Counted from the first letter of the stretch, positions 54,924 through 62,782 are shown. The stretch is 64,000 nucleotides of DNA from CAYMUL01 sp964393605 (GCA_964393605.1 CAYMUL010000006.1:62001-126000), one strand, 5' to 3'. Notes: generated from the letters alone by a model not told the origin. Numbers and translations: made by a program.

Positions 54924-55907
54924 CTATTTCTCGTCAGTTTCATTGTTAAATAATTCGTGTAGTTTTTGTTGTAATAGTTTTTTGTCAGGGAGTTGCGTTT
55001 TATACTCTGAAACCATAGTTGGTGATAGACTTCTGCTTAAAGAATATTCAACAACTTCGCTGTCTTTGTCTTTGCAAAGCAAAACACCGATGCTCGGATT
55101 CTCATTCGTTTTTTTAACGTCTCTGTCTAATGCTTCAAGGTAAAAATTTAGTTGTCCTAAATGGTCGGGTTTGAATTTGTCAGCTTTAAGTTCGAGAGCT
55201 ACTAAACATTGAAGTCCACGGTGGAAGAAAAGCAGGTCGATGTAAAAGTCGCTGTTACCCACTTGCAATTTATATTCTTCCCCAATAAATAAGAAGTCTT
55301 TCCCAAGTTCAAGTATGAAATCCTTCATTTGTCTTACAAGTCCACGTTGCAAATCGCTCTCGCTGTGCGGCTCAGGCAAGTTCAGGAACTCAAATACATA
55401 GCTATCTTTAAAAGTTTTTGATAAGTCTTCACTACTTTCTCTCAGCGCAGTCGAGAGTTTTGAGTTTCCAATCATGGTGCGCTCGAAAAGACTTGTTGAT
55501 ATTTGTCGGTCAAGCTCCCGTTTGCTATAATTTTCTTGCTTTACATAGTTGAGATAAAATTCCATTTCTTCAATGGTTTTACATCTCGAAAAAATCAACA
55601 GATTGTTTGTCCAGCTAATTTCTCTCACCAGTGGTGAGAGTTTTGGGGAGTGTTTGTAGGTATCGTAAAACTGCTTCATTCTCCAAATATTTTTGTTGGA
55701 GAATCCTTTAATTTCGGGTTCGTGTGTCTGTATGAAATTGGCTAATTCAGTAACAACAGAGTCGCCCCATTCCGATTGTTCAATTTTCTTGCTGATATAT
55801 TCACCGATATTCCAATAAAGGTTTATCAGTTCAGCGTTCACGGCTTTTATGGCAATGGTCCGAGATTGTTTGATTAGCTGAATTATATCCTTAAAACGGT
55901 TGTCCAT
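54924..55907 (-). CDS. DUF1016/YhcG-family PDDEXK nuclease-domain protein
   Basis: The 327-residue protein has the DUF1016 N-terminal helical domain (AELINLYWNIGEYISKKIEQSEWGDSVV...GFSNKNIWRMKQFY...ISWTNNLLIFSRC). Its C-terminal PDDEXK nuclease has LQVGNSDFYIDLLFFHRGLQCLVALELKADKFKPDHLGQL, with Asp, Glu and Lys in the usual spacing. YhcG-type proteins occur next to restriction and other defence genes; a nuclease or DNA-processing role is likely. It lies between two copies of a ~153-bp repeat, separate from the R-M pair. Confidence 0.88.
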   Translation of the reverse strand: MDNRFKDIIQLIKQSRTIAIKAVNAELINLYWNIGEYISKKIEQSEWGDSVVTELANFIQTHEPEIKGFSNKNIWRMKQFYDTYKHSPKLSPLVREISWTNNLLIFSRCKTIEEMEFYLNYVKQENYSKRELDRQISTSLFERTMIGNSKLSTALRESSEDLSKTFKDSYVFEFLNLPEPHSESDLQRGLVRQMKDFILELGKDFLFIGEEYKLQVGNSDFYIDLLFFHRGLQCLVALELKADKFKPDHLGQLNFYLEALDRDVKKTNENPSIGVLLCKDKDSEVVEYSLSRSLSPTMVSEYKTQLPDKKLLQQKLHELFNNETDEK

Positions 55908-55991
55908 TATCTAATTCTATTAGTAACAAATTTATGTTTTTTCGTTAGTGTATCTTTTGGGAAACCGGTTTTTCGCTATTGATGCTGACAA

Positions 55992-56145
55992 TTATTAACC
56001 GCAAACTTGCATGTATCATTCTTTAAAAATAATCTCAACTGCATTATAACCTCTACTAATAAAAAAATTACGATTCTAATTTATGAAATTGTTTCGATAA
56101 GAAATAGATGGTACACCGGTTTTCAGTTATGCGGGTTTTTGCATC
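55992..56145. repeat. Imperfect direct repeat B
   Basis: The second copy of the element at 54731-54883 lies ahead of the DUF1016 gene. The core 56041-56124 (84 bp) is identical; the flanks are diverged (for example GCGGGTTTTTGCATC against GTGGATTTTTGCATC). Confidence 0.93.
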
Positions 56146-56224
56146 TATGAATCAATCGTATTCGATGGAAACGGTCATTCAGCATTTGCGACAAACGGTG
56201 AATTATCTTCCTCCATTCTCCATT

Positions 56225-56336
56225 AAGAAACATTACGTCCGCACGCCGTTGAATTTGACATTCACAAATTTGGTAAAAGCAATCACACACAAAAACTCAG
56301 CAGAGCAGGAAGCAAACGAAGAAAACGGGAAGTGAA
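56225..56336. repeat. 112-bp perfect direct repeat, right copy
   Basis: Identical to 52311-52422. Here it encodes only the last 36 residues of the PanE-like protein and is preceded by unrelated island sequence. An in-frame ATG ORF from 56108 through the copy is probably not a gene. Confidence 0.97.
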
Positions 56337-56382
56337 ATGACTTCATCCTTTCATATGTAAAGGTTCAATTCAATCTTTGGTT

Positions 56383-56400
56383 GTGTCAAAATTTTGACAC
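56383..56400. promoter_or_regulatory. 18-bp palindromic operator 1
   Basis: GTGTCAAAATTTTGACAC is a perfect palindrome 68 bp before the ATG of the next gene. Its right arm contains a consensus -35 (TTGACA, 56394-56399), so a bound protein would block polymerase. A 16-bp core is repeated exactly at 57291-57306. Confidence 0.7.
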
Positions 56401-56467
56401 GGGCAGTGAACCGATGAATTTAATTTTTCAAGTGAAATTAAATTTATTATTTACGAAAGGATTAAAA

Positions 56468-56908
56468 ATGAAAACTCAATTCTCACTCTCATCCGCATTT
56501 GTAGCGGGATTAATAGCCACCGCGGCAATGACTGCATTCACATACATGGCGCCGCTTATGGGCTTCGAAATGGATATTCCCAAAATGTTAGCGGGTACAA
56601 TGGACGCGCCGCTTATTGTTGGATGGATGGCTCACTTCATGGTCGGAGTTATACTCGCCGTGAACTATGGCGCAATTTTTTTAGTAAAGACAAACCGTAA
56701 CGCTGATTTAAAAAGCGGAGCAATCTTTGGTTTAATTCCTTGGCTTATGGCTCAAGTTGTTGTTATGCCGATGATGAGCATAATGAATGGCGGCGGTTAT
56801 TTTGCCGGCTTCTTCTCCGGTTCTATGATGGTTGCTATGGCAAGTTTGGTAGGACATTTACTCTACGGCGCTGTTCTCGGAAGCATCTATAAACATTCAA
56901 CAAAATAA
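56468..56908 (+). CDS. DUF6789-like four-helix membrane protein
   Basis: The ATG at 56468 (after AAAGGATT) gives 146 residues; a longer frame from 56381 overlaps the operator. Four hydrophobic helices (~9-27, ~43-66, ~79-102, ~110-138) match the family of small membrane proteins with FVAGLIATAAMTAFTYMAPLMG and PLIVGWMAHFMVGVILA. Glycine- and methionine-rich. The function is unknown; related genes often sit in stress or redox clusters. It leads the first palindrome-controlled unit. Confidence 0.75.
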   Translation: MKTQFSLSSAFVAGLIATAAMTAFTYMAPLMGFEMDIPKMLAGTMDAPLIVGWMAHFMVGVILAVNYGAIFLVKTNRNADLKSGAIFGLIPWLMAQVVVMPMMSIMNGGGYFAGFFSGSMMVAMASLVGHLLYGAVLGSIYKHSTK

Positions 56909-56930
56909 TTTAGAGATGTGAATAAGAAAA

Positions 56931-57194
56931 ATGACACTTAATAAATCTCAAAAGAAAATTGTTTTCTCAGGGCTGCTGCTAATTGCATCAGCCCTTATTA
57001 TCTGGTTTCTTTACGGTGGCGAGATATTTACAAAGACGAAAATACTAATAGAAAAACAAGATGAACTTCTTGGAACTACTTATAAAGAATGGGTAGATAA
57101 ATTTGTACTCGGTTTGGATTTCACCGCCGCTTTCATCGGAGCTATTATTCTGGCGACAACTGCCGGCGCATGGTTATTAAGATCAAAAAAATAG
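56931..57194 (+). CDS. Hypothetical small membrane protein (two TM segments)
   Basis: The 87-residue protein has a transmembrane segment at ~9-27 and another at ~58-80, joined by a charged loop (TKTKILIEKQDELLG...EWVDKF). I do not recognise a family. It lies 22 bp after the previous membrane gene and is likely co-transcribed with it. Confidence 0.6.
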   Translation: MTLNKSQKKIVFSGLLLIASALIIWFLYGGEIFTKTKILIEKQDELLGTTYKEWVDKFVLGLDFTAAFIGAIILATTAGAWLLRSKK

Positions 57195-57290
57195 TTTGGC
57201 ATAATAGAAAAATTCTATACAAAAAATAAGATTCCCATACCGGCTGTTACCAAAGAAATCAGAATAGAAATAGAGCTCAAAATTCTCATC

Positions 57291-57306
57291 TGTCAAAATT
57301 TTGACA
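57291..57306. promoter_or_regulatory. 16-bp palindromic operator 2
   Basis: TGTCAAAATTTTGACA is identical in its core to operator 1, with TTGACA (57301-57306) in the right arm and an AT-rich -10 region (ATTTATTTTT, 57325-57334) about 18-20 bp on. It is 81 bp before the next ATG. Confidence 0.7.
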
Positions 57307-57386
57307 CGGCTTCGCATGGGCTTCATTTATTTTTACATCAGAAATTAATTCAATTAAAATCATTCAATAACAAATAGGAATAACAA

Positions 57387-57941
57387 ATGAAAAAATTATC
57401 TGCGTTATCAAAAGAAAACGCTCCAGAACAAAGCAGACAAATATTTGTCGGCATTGAAAAAGCCGTTGGCATGTTACCCAATATTTATGCGGTTATCGGC
57501 AATTCGCCAAATGCACTCGGTTCATACTTAACATTTTCCGATGCACAAAAACATGGCTCATTTAATGCAAAAGAAAGAGAAGCAGTTTTTCTTGCAGTCT
57601 CCGAAGAGAACGGTTGTAACTATTGTCTTTCCGCTCATACTGCAATTGCAAAGATGAACGGCTTTAGCGAAGAAGATACATTGCAATTACGAGCCGGCAC
57701 CTATAATGACAGAAAATTAAGCGTGCTGACAAATCTTGCTAAATCTATAATTGTGAACCGCGGAAAAGCGGAAGCAGAACTTGTCGATGCTTTTTATCAA
57801 GCCGGCTACGATGAAAAAGCGCTGGTTGATTTAGTTGCGCTTGTGGTTGACAAAACATTTACAAATTATATCGGTCGGCTTGCTAAACCGGAAATTGATT
57901 TTCCGAAAGCTCAACCGCTTCAACAAGAATCTTTAGTTTAA
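57387..57941 (+). CDS. Carboxymuconolactone decarboxylase/AhpD-family protein
   Basis: The 184-residue all-helical protein has the peroxidase-type core SEENGCNYCLSAHTAIAK (~72-89), where CxxC plus His form the redox site of AhpD-like proteins. AREKEAVFLAVSEE-like and DKALVDLVALVVDKTFTNYIGRLA helices flank it. It probably reduces peroxides or relays thiol electrons. AhpD-like proteins commonly pair with YceI genes, as here. It opens the second palindrome-controlled unit. Confidence 0.85.
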   Translation: MKKLSALSKENAPEQSRQIFVGIEKAVGMLPNIYAVIGNSPNALGSYLTFSDAQKHGSFNAKEREAVFLAVSEENGCNYCLSAHTAIAKMNGFSEEDTLQLRAGTYNDRKLSVLTNLAKSIIVNRGKAEAELVDAFYQAGYDEKALVDLVALVVDKTFTNYIGRLAKPEIDFPKAQPLQQESLV

Positions 57942-57968
57942 TCATCAACTTTAATGAAAGGTAAAAAC

Positions 57969-58670
57969 ATGAAAACCAAAATCAATTTAATCGCAATTCT
58001 AATTTTAGTATTAGGATTAAATCTCTCTGCACAAACTTTTTCGGTAGATAAAAAGGACGGCAGAAACCAGGCGTCATTTACATCCGATGCGCCGTTTGAA
58101 AAGATAGTCGGGCTTTCCAGCGGTCTTGATGCAACTGTAATGCTCAACACAAACGACATCACAAACAACCCGATGGGAAAAGTTAAAGTTCCTATCAGCA
58201 ACATTAAAACCGGTATCGATTTAAGAGACGAACATCTACGCGGAGAAATGTGGCTCAATGCAAACAAATTTCCCCACGCTGAATTTCAATGGACCGGCGT
58301 GAAAAATCCTTCAAACAAAAAACTTGAAAACGGAAAAAAGATTAACGCAATCTTAATCGGTAAGTTCAGCGTTCACGGAATTACAAAAGATATAGAAGTT
58401 CCCGCAACTTTAACTTACTTCACGGAAAGCGAAAGAACTAAAGCAAGAACGCCAGGTAATCTACTTGCGGCTAACGCAGAATTTAAAATAAAACTTTCAG
58501 ACTATGGAGTTCAAATTCCTTCGATGGTAGTCGGAAAAGTTAATGAGGAAGTTCTCGTAAGCGTCAATTTTATTGCAAGCGATGCAAATGCCGGGGAGAA
58601 CCTCTGCTCTACTTGCGGCGAAAAGAAAGACGGCAACAAGTGTAATCCTTGTTCAATGAAAAAGAAGTAA
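57969..58670 (+). CDS. YceI-family protein with cysteine-rich C-terminal tail
   Basis: The ATG at 57969 gives 233 residues. A signal peptide (~1-20, ending LNLSAQ) precedes a YceI lipocalin-like barrel (~22-200: FSVDKKDGRNQASFTSDAP, VPISNIKTGIDLRDEHLRGEMWLNANKFPHAEFQW, GKFSVHGITKDIEVPATL). Beyond the barrel there is a short tail, CSTCGEKKDGNKC followed by NPC, with four Cys resembling a metal-binding knot, not usual for YceI. YceI proteins bind isoprenoid/amphiphilic ligands in the periplasm. It is 27 bp after the AhpD-like gene. A hairpin terminator follows. Confidence 0.88.
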   Translation: MKTKINLIAILILVLGLNLSAQTFSVDKKDGRNQASFTSDAPFEKIVGLSSGLDATVMLNTNDITNNPMGKVKVPISNIKTGIDLRDEHLRGEMWLNANKFPHAEFQWTGVKNPSNKKLENGKKINAILIGKFSVHGITKDIEVPATLTYFTESERTKARTPGNLLAANAEFKIKLSDYGVQIPSMVVGKVNEEVLVSVNFIASDANAGENLCSTCGEKKDGNKCNPCSMKKK

Positions 58671-58679
58671 TATTTTTTT

Positions 58680-58712
58680 GCGGAAGCTTTCGCGGCTTCC
58701 GCTTCATTTTTA
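58680..58712 (+). terminator. Rho-independent terminator after the YceI gene
   Basis: GCGGAAGC (58680-58687) pairs with GCTTCCGC (58695-58702) across a 7-nt loop, then TTCATTTTTA follows, a moderate T-tract. Confidence 0.65.
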
Positions 58713-58727
58713 TTGTGAGCTTGATAA

Positions 58728-59393
58728 ATGAAAAGACGAGATTTTATTTTTAAAAGTAGTGTTGTGCTCGCGGGCTTTATCGCCTCTTCAAAACTGCATG
58801 CCGCTTCTATAATTACCAAAGCGGCTGACATCGGGAATGAATATAAAATGCGCATCATTGCCATCATTCATGAACTTAAGAGAGAAAGTTCCAATCTTGT
58901 TCTGAAGATTATGAATGGGAAGAAATATATTTTCGATCCTTACACTCATTACCCTTTCGATAACGGAATCAAAGATGAAGAAACCGGTTGTCAATTATTC
59001 TTTCATGCACATAGAGAAAATGAGTACGGACATTTTCATACTTTTGCGCGGGATGAAAATAACGAACTGATTCATCTCCTTTTAATCTCAATGGATAAAC
59101 AGGGAAATCCTCTCGCACTGGCTACTGTTAACCGATGGGTTACCGGCGATAAATATGTTAAAGCCGATAAGTTGAAATCTCTTTCCGATAACTTTTTTGT
59201 AAATCCCGATTTATACAAAGACATTCGCGTGGTTGAATTTATCAATAATATATTTAAGGCATACCGCGATGAAATTTTTCAGTTGTTTGACGAAAGAGAT
59301 AAATGGATTAATAATTACGTGAACAATTATTTCCGCGAACCTTTCGAAGATAGAGATTTCGAAATTCTTTCGCAGAAAACTATTTCGCTATAA
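58728..59393 (+). CDS. Tat-type exported protein resembling DUF6969
   Basis: The 221-residue protein begins MKRRDFIFKSSVVLAGFIAS, a twin-arginine signal (RRDF) with a hydrophobic core, so it is likely exported folded. The core has YIFDPYTHYPFDNGIKDEETG and CQLFFHAHRENEYGHFHTFAR, a histidine-rich HxHxExEYGHFH stretch that could bind a metal, then LATVNRWVTGDKYV and a C-terminal helical part. I recall this HAHRENEYGHFHTF pattern from uncharacterised bacterial proteins. The ligand or cofactor is unknown. The next gene is a sensor kinase 16 bp on, suggesting shared expression. Confidence 0.65.
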   Translation: MKRRDFIFKSSVVLAGFIASSKLHAASIITKAADIGNEYKMRIIAIIHELKRESSNLVLKIMNGKKYIFDPYTHYPFDNGIKDEETGCQLFFHAHRENEYGHFHTFARDENNELIHLLLISMDKQGNPLALATVNRWVTGDKYVKADKLKSLSDNFFVNPDLYKDIRVVEFINNIFKAYRDEIFQLFDERDKWINNYVNNYFREPFEDRDFEILSQKTISL

Positions 59394-59408
59394 TTTGGGA
59401 AAGATGGA

Positions 59409-60959
59409 ATGAAACTCTGGATTAAACTCTCGATCATATTAACAATAATTTTCAATGTCGTAATTCAAGTAAGTGTTTTTGTATTAACTCCTAAAATTGA
59501 AAATTATTCAACAAACTTAATCGGAGATAAGCTAAAAAGTATTGCCGCATCAATAGCCGCGAGTATTGACGGCGATGAATTCGAAACTATTAATATCTAT
59601 GATTCATCTTCGGTTCATTCATCCGCCTACAAGAAAATTCAAAACACAATTGACATAGCAAAAAAGAATTTAGAATTGTCAGACGATCTCTATTCAATTT
59701 CGATTCTCGATAAAAATAGTTTGGTCTTCGGGGTTGTATTAAACAGGGTATCATTCGGAATTGATTCCTTACAACAGTTAAGTAAAGAGGGCAAAGAAGC
59801 AGTTGCCGATGTATTCAATAAAAGAAAATGCGTTCATACAAAAGTTTATACTGATAAATATGGAACATGGCTTTCCGGCTTTGCGCCGATTTATAATCTC
59901 TCTGGCAATATATCTGGGTTAATTCAAGTTGATCAAATTTATGCTTCTGTGAAAGAACGCATTGACGAAATCCGGAATATTATTTTTTATGGTCGGCTCG
60001 CTTTAATACCGGTTACAATTCTTCTGAGCATTCTACTTGCAAACATTTTTCTTTCACCAATTTCAAAAGTGAAAAATAATATTATGAAAATTGCGGCGGG
60101 AGATTATAACGAACCGAAGCAAATTAAATCAGGCGGAGAAATTAAAGAACTTGTAAATGCATCCGAAAATTTACGTGCGACAATTCTCGAACAGCAAAAT
60201 CAGATATTCAAAAATCTCGATGAACTTAGAAGCGCGAAAGAAAAAGCCGAGTCATCAGATCGAATGAAGAGTGAGTTTCTCGCAGTTCTTTCACATGAAA
60301 TTAGAACGCCGCTGAATGTAATTCTCGGCAACCTCGAAATTGTAAAAATGGAATTGGAAGAGAATATATCGGCAGATTTGCTCGCGCTCAGTGAAGAAAT
60401 CAAATTCGGCAGTCACCGTTTAATCAGAACTGTCGAGATGATTGTGCTATACAGCGAACTTGCTTCAGCCAGTTACAACAAAAAAGAGAGTTATATTAAT
60501 ATCAATAAATTGTTCGTAGAGCTGACCGATCAAATTAAAGATTCCGCAAAAGTAAAAGGCATTACGGTGAAAAGCGATTGCACTGCAACAAGCGCAATAA
60601 TAAAGGGGGACGAGAAATTGCTTGAAGAAGCGATAAAACAAATTTCCGACAATGCAGTGAAGTTCACAAAAGAAGGAGAAATTCATTTTTGTATTTTGAA
60701 TAATAGTGATGAAGGAATTACACTACTTATGAAAGATATAGGCATTGGCATTTCGGAAGAGTTTATGAAAAATATTTTTAAACCGTTCCGCCAGGAAGAT
60801 ATGAGCTACGCGCGCCCGTTTGAAGGCAACGGCTTGGGGCTTGCACTCGCTAAAAAATGTTGTGATGTGAACGGGTTTGAACTTAAATTGACCAGTGAAA
60901 AAAATAGAGGAACGACAGTTGAAATTGTTATTCCTAAAAGCAAATATTTCGCAGAGTAA
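59409..60959 (+). CDS. Membrane sensor histidine kinase
   Basis: The 516-residue protein has TM1 (~5-25), an extracytoplasmic sensing domain (~30-185) and TM2 (~198-217). A HAMP-like linker (LSPISKVKNNIMKIAAGDYNEP) follows, then a coiled segment (~260-285), a HisKA domain with H296 (FLAVLSHEIRTPLN) and a HATPase domain (SDNAVKFTKEGEI, DIGIGISEEFM, GNGLGLALAKK). No response regulator gene is adjacent, so its partner is elsewhere. The extracytoplasmic domain is of the double-PAS/dCache or single-Cache kind by length and cannot be assigned more closely. Confidence 0.9.
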   Translation: MKLWIKLSIILTIIFNVVIQVSVFVLTPKIENYSTNLIGDKLKSIAASIAASIDGDEFETINIYDSSSVHSSAYKKIQNTIDIAKKNLELSDDLYSISILDKNSLVFGVVLNRVSFGIDSLQQLSKEGKEAVADVFNKRKCVHTKVYTDKYGTWLSGFAPIYNLSGNISGLIQVDQIYASVKERIDEIRNIIFYGRLALIPVTILLSILLANIFLSPISKVKNNIMKIAAGDYNEPKQIKSGGEIKELVNASENLRATILEQQNQIFKNLDELRSAKEKAESSDRMKSEFLAVLSHEIRTPLNVILGNLEIVKMELEENISADLLALSEEIKFGSHRLIRTVEMIVLYSELASASYNKKESYININKLFVELTDQIKDSAKVKGITVKSDCTATSAIIKGDEKLLEEAIKQISDNAVKFTKEGEIHFCILNNSDEGITLLMKDIGIGISEEFMKNIFKPFRQEDMSYARPFEGNGLGLALAKKCCDVNGFELKLTSEKNRGTTVEIVIPKSKYFAE

Positions 60960-60976
60960 ATGCAGGTAATATCAAA

Positions 60977-62059
60977 ATGGAAAATTGGATTGAACTCGGT
61001 TCGGTTGACGAATTCAAACAAAAAAAGTTAACTGAAATAATTATTGGCAAAACTAAACTTGCCGTCAGCTATCATAATGAACAATTCGGAATAATTTCGG
61101 GAGTGTGCAACCACGTCGGCGGTCCGCTGGGGCAGGGACACATCGACGGCGATTTTGTTGTCTGCCCGTGGCACTATTGGAAATTTCATTTCAAAACCGG
61201 AAAAGGTGAACCGGGTTATGAAGAGGATAAAGTCCCGGCTTACAATTATAAGATTGAAAATGAGAAACTTTTTGTCAATCTTGATTCTGCGACAAAAAGA
61301 AATAAATTGCCACATGAGCCGCATCCATTAACAAGAAAAATTCTCAGAGAGCCGGGCGGTGTACGGTTAGTCGGAATCTCTACAACTGCGATGAATAAAG
61401 ATTATCCCCGCTACAGCACTTCGGATCATCTTCTCGAAACTTCGCTTGAGTATGCAAAGAATATGGGCTGCGAAACAAAACTCTTTAATTTGAATGAGAT
61501 GAATATTCGTAACTGCGAAGGTTATTATTCCAAATCTGCAAAGGCGTGTACATTTCCTTGCACCATAACTTCGATTGATTCTTCCGACGAAATGGAAAAA
61601 ATTTATGAAGCATTTGTGCACTGGGGCGATGCATTTATTATCTCTACACCGATTCGATGGGGAGCCGCAAGTTCCCTTTATTTCAAAATGGTGGAAAGAA
61701 TGAACAGCATTCAAAATCAGGAAACAATTGCCGACAGACATCTTTTAAAAAATAAAATTGTCGGATTAATCATCACGGGCGGACAAGATAATGTACAGGG
61801 AGTTGCGGGTAGCATGCTATCCTTCTTTGCAGAACTCGGGTGTCAATTTCCGCAGTTTCCCTTCATCGCTCATTCGCGCGGCTGGAGTGCCGAAGATATG
61901 GAAAACAATGTTAAGTATGTTCGAGAAAGCGTGTTACTTCACGAAGGTGCAAAAGCATTAGTAGAAAGAATTTACGAAATGGCAAACTTGATGATCAGCG
62001 AAAACCCGCTTCAACAAAAGTTTGTTAAAGGTGGAAGAAAGGCAGTGAAGGATAAATAA
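60977..62059 (+). CDS. Rieske [2Fe-2S] - NAD(P)H:FMN reductase fusion protein
   Basis: The 360-residue protein joins two redox modules. Residues ~1-95 form a Rieske domain with CNHVGGPLGQGHIDGD and VCPWHYWKFH, the CxH...CxxH ligands of the cluster. Residues ~125-340 are a flavodoxin-like NADPH-dependent FMN reductase (RLVGISTTAMNKDYPRYSTSDHLLETSL, CTITSIDSSDEMEKIYEA, VHWGDAFIISTPIRWGAASSLYFKMVERM, IITGGQDNVQGVAG). It could carry electrons from NAD(P)H through flavin to the cluster or the reverse. It starts 17 bp after the kinase gene. I know of no standard family with this order. Confidence 0.88.
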   Translation: MENWIELGSVDEFKQKKLTEIIIGKTKLAVSYHNEQFGIISGVCNHVGGPLGQGHIDGDFVVCPWHYWKFHFKTGKGEPGYEEDKVPAYNYKIENEKLFVNLDSATKRNKLPHEPHPLTRKILREPGGVRLVGISTTAMNKDYPRYSTSDHLLETSLEYAKNMGCETKLFNLNEMNIRNCEGYYSKSAKACTFPCTITSIDSSDEMEKIYEAFVHWGDAFIISTPIRWGAASSLYFKMVERMNSIQNQETIADRHLLKNKIVGLIITGGQDNVQGVAGSMLSFFAELGCQFPQFPFIAHSRGWSAEDMENNVKYVRESVLLHEGAKALVERIYEMANLMISENPLQQKFVKGGRKAVKDK

Positions 62060-62134
62060 TTATTTTTGATTAATAAAAAAAACTCACTTATTTTGCATAG
62101 TAAGTCCAGAATTAATGGACATAGACTGCAAATT

Positions 62135-62782
62135 ATGAGAGCTATTCAACAAATAAGGCAAAGTATTGATCAAGAGATATTCAATTACACACAGATAATT
62201 GAATCATTGAAAGACTACAAAAAGCCGCGAGATGTAATAAACAACCTCATGAAAAAGGGGGATATTATCCGCGTGAAGAAGGGGCTTTATGTTTTCGGTG
62301 CAATTTGGCGCAGGAAACCCTTAAACTTAGAATTATCGGCGAACTTGATTTATGGTCCTTCCGTAATTAGCTCCGACTATGTTCTCTCTGCTGTTGGTTT
62401 AATTCCCGAACACGTTACGACAATTACATCAATCACAAGTGGCAGAACAAGATATTTCGGAACGCCTATCGGAAAGTTTAGTTATCACCAGATGAACAAA
62501 AATCTGATAAGCTTCGGCATCGGGATACAAAAATCGGATGATTGCAATTTTTTTATCGCCCAACCTTTAAAGGCGCTGGCAGATAAAATATGGCTTGACG
62601 CAAGATTCAAACCGACTTCGCAAAAATCTTACAGCGAATATTTATTTGACGATTTGAGAATAGACAGAGATGTTCTTAGTAAATATCTCGATAAAAAATT
62701 TATTGATGAATTGGCAAAAGTTTATTCTTCGAGGAAGATAAAATGGTTCACACAATTTTTAGAAAAGAGTTTGAACCAATGA
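62135..62782 (+). CDS. AbiEi-type antitoxin / transcriptional regulator
   Basis: The ATG at 62135 gives 215 residues (MRAIQQIRQSIDQEIFN); an upstream TTG at 62066 would add 23 residues unlike the family. A winged-helix N-terminus (NYTQIIESLKDYKKPRDVINNLMKKGDIIRVKKGLYVF) is followed by the AbiEi central domain (SANLIYGPSVISSDYVLSAVGLIPEHV...TITSITSGRTRYFGTPIGKFSY). It represses its own operon and neutralises AbiEii. It overlaps the toxin gene by 4 bp (ATGA). Confidence 0.86.
   Translation: MRAIQQIRQSIDQEIFNYTQIIESLKDYKKPRDVINNLMKKGDIIRVKKGLYVFGAIWRRKPLNLELSANLIYGPSVISSDYVLSAVGLIPEHVTTITSITSGRTRYFGTPIGKFSYHQMNKNLISFGIGIQKSDDCNFFIAQPLKALADKIWLDARFKPTSQKSYSEYLFDDLRIDRDVLSKYLDKKFIDELAKVYSSRKIKWFTQFLEKSLNQ

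Larger units (their letters stand above)
52423..56224. mobile_element. Defence island (R-M plus DUF1016 nuclease) inserted with a 112-bp target duplication
   Basis: The 3.8-kb segment between two identical 112-bp direct repeats has all three genes on the minus strand, against the plus-strand metabolic operon. It contains no integrase, transposase or tRNA. Restriction-modification loci bounded by ~100-bp duplications of the target gene are known from Helicobacter comparisons (insertion with long target duplication). An alternative is an integrative element whose recombinase was lost. The left end carries a ribosome-site-like AAGGAGG and TTGGCTGACGG... short open frame ending in TAA after 18 codons. 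52423-52601 otherwise holds nothing recognisable. Confidence 0.75.

Noticed and set aside
52423..56224. Integron-type gene-cassette array
   Set aside because: The internal repeats lack attC-like inverted arms and no integron integrase is present.
56108..56335. 75-codon ORF fused in frame to the right 112-bp repeat
   Set aside because: It joins repeat B sequence and filler to the tail of the PanE-like protein; no ribosome site and no independent domain.
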